Positions 59,834 to 64,000 of a stretch of 64,000 nucleotides of DNA are shown here, piece after piece. The stretch's first letter is position 1, and every line of letters begins with the position of its first letter. The translations under genes and the position numbers were made by a program. A model generated the notes under the pieces. The model was not told where the DNA came from. It saw only the letters and a list, made by a program, of their open reading frames with translations, and made no database searches. Source of the stretch: Mycolicibacterium septicum DSM 44393 (GTDB taxonomy: Bacteria > Actinomycetota > Actinomycetes > Mycobacteriales > Mycobacteriaceae); contig NZ_HG322952.1 of the NCBI RefSeq assembly GCF_000455325.1, positions 312,053 to 376,052 of the forward strand. Reading direction: 5' to 3'.

Positions 59834-59924
59834 GGCCGTGTCTTCCTTCTTGCTTCTCGCATACACCTTTTCGGTGATGTCCTGCCCTTTGTTACGGGCC
59901 AGGACGGTCAGGAGTTCAACGCAA

Positions 59925-59954
59925 AGGCCCGGCCGGACGGTACCGGCCGGGCCT
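59925..59954 (-). terminator. Hairpin terminator of the dicarboxylate transporter gene
   Basis: AGGCCCGGCCGG pairs exactly with CCGGCCGGGCCT around a six-base loop, followed on the minus strand by a short T-run. It starts 11 bases after the stop at 59966. Confidence 0.75.
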
Positions 59955-59965
59955 GTAGCTACCTG

Positions 59966-61327
59966 TCAGGCGCGCGCAGGTTCGGGAGTGCGGTTGGCGT
60001 GGTCGTCGACCATGGTGAGTTCGTCGAACGGATCGTCGCCGCGCAGCACCGCATCGACCTTGGCCTTGTCCACGGTGTGCGTCCACGAGCCGACCAGCAG
60101 GGTCGCCACCGCATTGCCGGAGAAGTTGGTCACCGCGCGGGCTTCGGACATGAACCGGTCGATCCCGACGATCAGTCCGACCCCGTCGAGCAGGTCGGGA
60201 CGATGGGCCTGCAGGCCACCGGCCAGCGTGGCCAAGCCGGCGCCGGTGACGCCGGCCGCTCCCTTCGACGCGACGATCATGAACACCAGCAGGCCGATCT
60301 GCTGCCCGACCGACATCGGGGCACTCAACGCGTCGGCGATGAACAGCGCCGCCATGGTCAGGTAGATCGCAGTGCCGTCGAGGTTGAACGAATACCCGGT
60401 CGGCACAACGACACCGACGGTGCTGCGTTCGACACCCAGGTGCTCCATCTTGGCGATCAGCCGCGGCAACGCCGACTCCGACGAAGACGTCGAGAAGATC
60501 AGCAGATACTCGCGGGCCAGGTACCGCACCAGCTTGAAGATGGACACTCCCGACACCGCGCGCAGCAATACACCGAGCACGCCGAACACGAACAGCACGC
60601 AGGTCACGTAGAAGCCCAGCATCAGGGTCAGCAGCTGGGTGACGGCGGTCCAGCCGGTCTGCCCGACGACGTTGGCGATCGCGCCGAAGGCACCGATCGG
60701 CGCCAGCCACAGGATCATGATCAACACCTTGAACACGAGCTTCTGCAGGTGTTCGATACCGCGCAGGATCGGTTCACCCGCGCTGCCCATGCCCTGCAGC
60801 GCGAACCCGACCAACAACGCCACGAACAACGCCTGGAGCACACTGCCCGCCGTCAGCGACGAGAACAGCGTCTCCGGGATGATGCCCTGGACGAAGTCCA
60901 TGAGCCCGCCGGACTCGTGTGCCTTCTCCGCGAGTTCGGCGCCCTTGCCCGCCGAACTCTCCGACAGGTGCATGCCGCTGCCCGGGTGGATCAGGTTGCC
61001 CACCACCAGACCGATAGTCAGCGCGATCGTGGACATCGCCAGGAAGTAGCCGAAGGCCAGGCCGCCTACCTTCCCGACGGTGGCGGCCTTGCGCACCGAG
61101 CCGATCCCCAACACGATCGTGCAGAAGATGATGGGGCCGATCATCATCTTGATGAGGTTGACGAACATGGTGCCGAGCACGCCGACGCTCTTGCCCACCT
61201 CGGGTGCCACCAGCCCGACCACCACACCGACGACGACGGCCGCGATGACTGCGATGTAGAGCCAGTGCGTGCGGTCGCGACGCTGCGGCGGCGCCGGCTC
61301 TGATTGCGGGTCCATGGACACGGTCAT
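59966..61327 (-). CDS. Dicarboxylate/amino acid:cation symporter (DctA-like)
   Basis: A 453-residue DAACS-family symporter. It has eight membrane helices and two re-entrant loops, with the signature PTGYSFNLDGTAIYLTMAA in the substrate-binding region. It takes up C4-dicarboxylates or glutamate/aspartate with H+ or Na+. The start is the ATG in MTVSMDPQSEP after GGAGGTGG. A CitA/DcuS-like sensor kinase and regulator lie divergently upstream beyond a small secreted-protein gene, so dicarboxylate uptake controlled by that system is likely (inference). Confidence 0.91.
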   Translation of the reverse strand: MTVSMDPQSEPAPPQRRDRTHWLYIAVIAAVVVGVVVGLVAPEVGKSVGVLGTMFVNLIKMMIGPIIFCTIVLGIGSVRKAATVGKVGGLAFGYFLAMSTIALTIGLVVGNLIHPGSGMHLSESSAGKGAELAEKAHESGGLMDFVQGIIPETLFSSLTAGSVLQALFVALLVGFALQGMGSAGEPILRGIEHLQKLVFKVLIMILWLAPIGAFGAIANVVGQTGWTAVTQLLTLMLGFYVTCVLFVFGVLGVLLRAVSGVSIFKLVRYLAREYLLIFSTSSSESALPRLIAKMEHLGVERSTVGVVVPTGYSFNLDGTAIYLTMAALFIADALSAPMSVGQQIGLLVFMIVASKGAAGVTGAGLATLAGGLQAHRPDLLDGVGLIVGIDRFMSEARAVTNFSGNAVATLLVGSWTHTVDKAKVDAVLRGDDPFDELTMVDDHANRTPEPARA

Positions 61328-61480
61328 CGGTCCACCTCCAGTTCGGTCGGGTTCGGCGTGAATGCGTGTACCAGTACCTTCGACCATAGGGTGAGCCAGG
61401 TCACGTTTTAGTTCATTACGTTCACGCGGCGATCCGGCCCCGAGGCGAGCGACTTCGGGACCGGATCAGCGATCGATTGC

Positions 61481-61756
61481 TCAGATACCCGCGCAGAGCG
61501 AGACGAACGGAATAGGCGCGCAGATGCCGACAGAGAAGTACGGCGTGATGTCACCGTTCCACGCCGGCGGCGGTGGGGGTGGCGGCGGAGGAGGCGGCAC
61601 CTGGGCCGCCACGCACGTGTTGGAAGGCGGATCGAAAACCGTGCCCACTCCGCATTCGGTGGCATTACCGACCGCCGGGGCAATCGCCGTCACCACCGCC
61701 AGCGACGCAACCGCGGCCATGATGATGGTCGTCAAGCGATGAATAATCCAGCTCAT
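61481..61756 (-). CDS. Small secreted protein with 11-proline run
   Basis: A 91-residue protein with signal peptide (IIMAAVASLAVVTAIAPAVG, cleavage near VGNA-TE), then ECGVGTVFDPPSNTC, an uninterrupted run of 11 prolines, and a C-terminal part with two more cysteines (GICAPIPFVSLCAGI). The ATG follows AGGGAG. It resembles small exported mycobacterial proteins of unknown function. It lies between the dicarboxylate transporter gene and the divergent sensor kinase gene. Confidence 0.72.
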   Translation of the reverse strand: MSWIIHRLTTIIMAAVASLAVVTAIAPAVGNATECGVGTVFDPPSNTCVAAQVPPPPPPPPPPPAWNGDITPYFSVGICAPIPFVSLCAGI

Positions 61757-61940
61757 CGCAGGTCTCCCTTGGATCTACCCTCGACCCTGCTTACTGTCAG
61801 ATTCTACGACTCAGCACCCGCGAACAGCAGCCCCGAATTGACGGGCGCGAAGGTCGCTAGGATCGCCGGCACGAACCCGCTACCAGCGGATATCCGGGCC
61901 ACTATCTTGAAAGGTCGTTGCCTTCACAATCGGAGGTGCT

Positions 61941-63500
61941 GTGACGCACTGGCGGCAGCTGCCGGCCCGGGCCTGGCCGCGCTCCCTGGCCGGACAGGCC
62001 ATCGCACTGCAGGTCCTGGTGGTCGCGGTGGTGGTGCTGGCCGGCACCGCACTGGCGCTTCTCGACGCCCGCCGCGACGGCGAGAATGCGGCCCGCGAGC
62101 AGGTGATCGGCATCGCCACCGCGCTGGCCGATGCCCCCTCGACGGCGGCTGCCATCGAATCCGGTACCGCGACAACGGTTTTACAGCCGGTAACTGAAGC
62201 GGTGCGGACCAGCACCGACATCGCGTTCATCACCATCATGGCGCCCGACGGAGTCCGGTTCACCCACACCGATCCCACCCAGATCGGCGGGCATTACCTG
62301 GGCACCGTCGAGCCCGCGTTGCGCGGCGAGACGTTCAGCGAGGTCTACACCGGGACGCTGGGTCCGTCGGTGCGGGCGATCGCGCCGGTACGCAGCGCCG
62401 ACGGGCGCATCGTGGGCCTGGTGTCGGCGGGGATCACCCAGCAGACGCTGGCCCAGCGCTGGCGCGCGCAGATTCCGGTGATCGCCGCGGTAACCGCTGC
62501 CGCGCTGGCGCTTTCACTGATCGGGGTGTGGGCGATCCGGCGCAGGCTGTTGCGTCAGACCCGGGGCCTGCGGCCCGACGAACTGCGAGTCATGTACGAC
62601 CACCACGATGCGATCCTGCATTCGGTGTCCGAGGGGCTCATCGTCCTCGATCGTGATGGCGTCGCCCTGGCCAATGACGAGGCACGCCGGCTGCTGGGGC
62701 TGGCGTCAGGGCCGGTACGTACGGAGGATCTGCCGCAGTTTCTGCGTAGCGCCGATCCCGGAGTGCGCGACGAGCTGCACGTCACCGCCGACCGCGTGCT
62801 GGTGGTCAACCGGGCCCGGGTCGCCGGCTCCGGATCGGAGGTCGTCACGATCCGTGATCGCACCGAACTGCAGGGCGCCCTGGGCGAGCTCAGCTCGCTG
62901 CAGGTCCTGGCCGACTCGTTGCGGGCGCAGGCGCACGAGTCGGCGAACAAGCTGCACACGGTGGTCACCATGGTGGAGATGGGCCGGCCCGAGGATGCGG
63001 TCCGGTTCGCCACCAGTGAATTGGAGTTGTCCCAGCGCCTGGTGGACCGGTTGTCGCTGGCCGTGGGTGAACCCGCCCTGGTGGCCCTGCTGCTCGGCAA
63101 GACGGCCCAGGCCGACGAACGCGGGATCGCGCTGACCGTCACCGAGGACACCCAGTTGTCCGCCGACGCCGTGCTCTCCGGGCAGGAGATGGTGACGGTG
63201 CTGGGTAATCTGATCGACAATGCGATGGATGCCTGTGACCGTGACGATCCGTGGATCGAGGTCACGGTGACCCAGGACGATCACGAGTTGTTGATCCGGG
63301 TGGCCGACAGCGGCCCCGGCATGGACTCGGACACCTTCGAAAAGGCCATGCAGCGTGGCTATTCCACGAAATCCGCAGACCCGGCCGGGCACGGTCTGGG
63401 ACTGGCCCTGGTCGGCCAGGTCATCCGCAGGCACGGCGGGACCCTGCGCGCCGACGTCACTTACGGTTCCGTGGTGACAGCGACGGTGCCACGGCCATGA
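61941..63500 (+). CDS. Sensor histidine kinase, CitA/DcuS/DctB type
   Basis: A 519-residue membrane sensor kinase. TM1 is at about 20-42 and TM2 at 178-199, enclosing a periplasmic PAS-like sensor domain; then a cytoplasmic PAS domain (215-310), a phosphoacceptor segment AHESANKLHT with His332 (the usual HEFxNKLH motif is altered), and a HATPase domain (about 410-518) with NLIDNAMDAC and GHGLGLALV. The family senses extracellular citrate or C4-dicarboxylates. The start is a GTG after GGAGGT. Its stop overlaps the response regulator start (ATGA). Confidence 0.9.
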   Translation: MTHWRQLPARAWPRSLAGQAIALQVLVVAVVVLAGTALALLDARRDGENAAREQVIGIATALADAPSTAAAIESGTATTVLQPVTEAVRTSTDIAFITIMAPDGVRFTHTDPTQIGGHYLGTVEPALRGETFSEVYTGTLGPSVRAIAPVRSADGRIVGLVSAGITQQTLAQRWRAQIPVIAAVTAAALALSLIGVWAIRRRLLRQTRGLRPDELRVMYDHHDAILHSVSEGLIVLDRDGVALANDEARRLLGLASGPVRTEDLPQFLRSADPGVRDELHVTADRVLVVNRARVAGSGSEVVTIRDRTELQGALGELSSLQVLADSLRAQAHESANKLHTVVTMVEMGRPEDAVRFATSELELSQRLVDRLSLAVGEPALVALLLGKTAQADERGIALTVTEDTQLSADAVLSGQEMVTVLGNLIDNAMDACDRDDPWIEVTVTQDDHELLIRVADSGPGMDSDTFEKAMQRGYSTKSADPAGHGLGLALVGQVIRRHGGTLRADVTYGSVVTATVPRP

Positions 63501-64000
63501 GCGTCTGCGCGCCGATCAGCGTCCTCATCGTCGAGGACGATCCGTTGATCGCCGAGGCCCATCAGGCCTATCTCGGCCGCCTGGAAGGGTTTTCGGTGGC
63601 AGCGGTGGCGCACACCGCACGCGATGCGATGCGGGCGGCGGCGGCCGCAGCCGCGTCCGAGCGTCCGGTAGACCTCGTGCTGCTGGATATCGGACTGCCC
63701 GATGCCAGCGGAATCTCGTTGGCGTCCGGCCTTTCCGGGCTGCGTCCTGCGCCTGACATCATCGCCATCACCTCCGAACGGGACCTGGAGATGGTGCGCG
63801 CGGCGGTGGCCCATGGCGCCCTGGCCTATCTGCTCAAGCCGTTCGCGTTCGCGGCTTTCCGCGACCGGCTGGAGCGCTACCGCCGCTATCGTCTGGCGCT
63901 GCCGTCGGGAACCGATGCCGCCAGCCAGGCCGAGGTCGACCGGGCGTTGGCCGAATTGCGCATCGCCACCGACAAATCCACCGCGCCCAAAGGTGCGGCA
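63497..64000 (+). CDS. Response regulator, CitB/DcuR type (3' truncated by the window)
   Basis: The first 168 codons of a response regulator, running off the window end. The receiver domain (1-125) has the acidic pair VEDDPLIAEAH, phosphoacceptor Asp64 in LLDIGLPDA, and conserved Thr and Lys in AITSERD and YLLKPFAF. In the CitB/DcuR family a C-terminal helix-turn-helix follows; it lies outside. The start ATG overlaps the kinase stop. It probably controls the dicarboxylate transporter gene 2.2 kb away. Confidence 0.9.
   Translation, partial: MSVCAPISVLIVEDDPLIAEAHQAYLGRLEGFSVAAVAHTARDAMRAAAAAAASERPVDLVLLDIGLPDASGISLASGLSGLRPAPDIIAITSERDLEMVRAAVAHGALAYLLKPFAFAAFRDRLERYRRYRLALPSGTDAASQAEVDRALAELRIATDKSTAPKGAA

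Noticed and set aside
1..64000. tRNA, rRNA, insertion sequence or prophage genes
   Set aside because: None seen: no cloverleaf with a CCA or T-loop pattern, transposase or integrase motifs; the whole window follows conserved mycobacterial order.

Overview
The window is a contiguous chromosomal segment from a high-GC actinobacterium, almost certainly a fast-growing mycobacterium (Mycolicibacterium type). The reasons are gene content and order: mycothiol S-conjugate amidase, DesA2, PhoH2, a DevR/DevS (DosR) cluster, LpqV, and a gene order that, from memory, follows the M. tuberculosis block Rv1101c to Rv1058 in reverse (AI-2E protein, DUF4245, glpX, fum, polysaccharide deacetylase, phoH2, desA2, glyA, coaA, Z-isoprenyl synthase, hemolysin III, thioredoxin-like YyaL, mca, DUF4307, greA, metB, cbs, lipU, SGNH hydrolase, fadA3, BI-1, echA9, echA8, Rv1069c-like, rhodanese, cysteine dioxygenase, lpqV, two patatins, amidotransferase, Rv1059-like, fadD14). 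The DevR/DevS cluster sits between fum and the deacetylase, the arrangement I associate with M. smegmatis relatives rather than M. tuberculosis. I saw no tRNA, rRNA, CRISPR array, insertion sequence or prophage, and no gene-free stretch longer than 300 bases.

Layout. 0-7 kb: two overlapping short-chain dehydrogenases, an AI-2E permease, a dienelactone hydrolase, and the glpX-fum operon of central carbon metabolism. 7-11.5 kb: a hypoxia island on the minus strand (Acg-type nitroreductase, stress-protein domain, devR, flavin-binding PPOX protein, devS) with two recognisable DosR boxes. 11.5-20 kb: cell-envelope and one-carbon genes (deacetylase, phoH2 with a tiny upstream ORF, desA2, long-form glyA), a tandem pair of related small secreted proteins, a DUF885 protein and coaA. 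20-31 kb: a monooxygenase-like flavoprotein, several unknown membrane proteins, Z-isoprenyl synthase, hemolysin III, a ketosteroid-isomerase-like protein, YyaL-like protein, mca and greA. 31-38 kb: GPP34 protein, a frameshifted metB, two proline-rich membrane proteins, cbs and lipU (sulfur amino-acid metabolism). 38-46 kb: fadA3, a DUF559-like protein framed by long palindromes, BI-1, and the echA9-echA8 operon. 46-54 kb: a sulfur unit (rhodanese plus cysteine dioxygenase) headed by a previously unlisted 14-residue Cys-rich leader ORF, then lpqV, SulP transporter, two patatins, amidotransferase and alcohol dehydrogenase. 53-60 kb: lipid/sterol-type genes (Rv1059-like with a KstR-type box, a lipid-transfer thiolase, TetR, hydrolase, fadD14) and a convergent pair of small secreted paralogues. 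60-64 kb: a dicarboxylate symporter and a divergent CitA/DcuS-like two-component system whose regulator is cut by the window end.

The most interesting signals are regulatory and small: the Cys-containing leader ORF upstream of cysteine dioxygenase/rhodanese, the DosR boxes, a textbook KstR motif, a near-palindrome covering the desA2 -10 element, many -10 elements placed 6-7 bases before start codons (leaderless transcripts), a 46-residue membrane ORF next to a 19-base perfect palindrome, and a set of long palindromes between genes. One gene, metB, appears broken by a single-base insertion.
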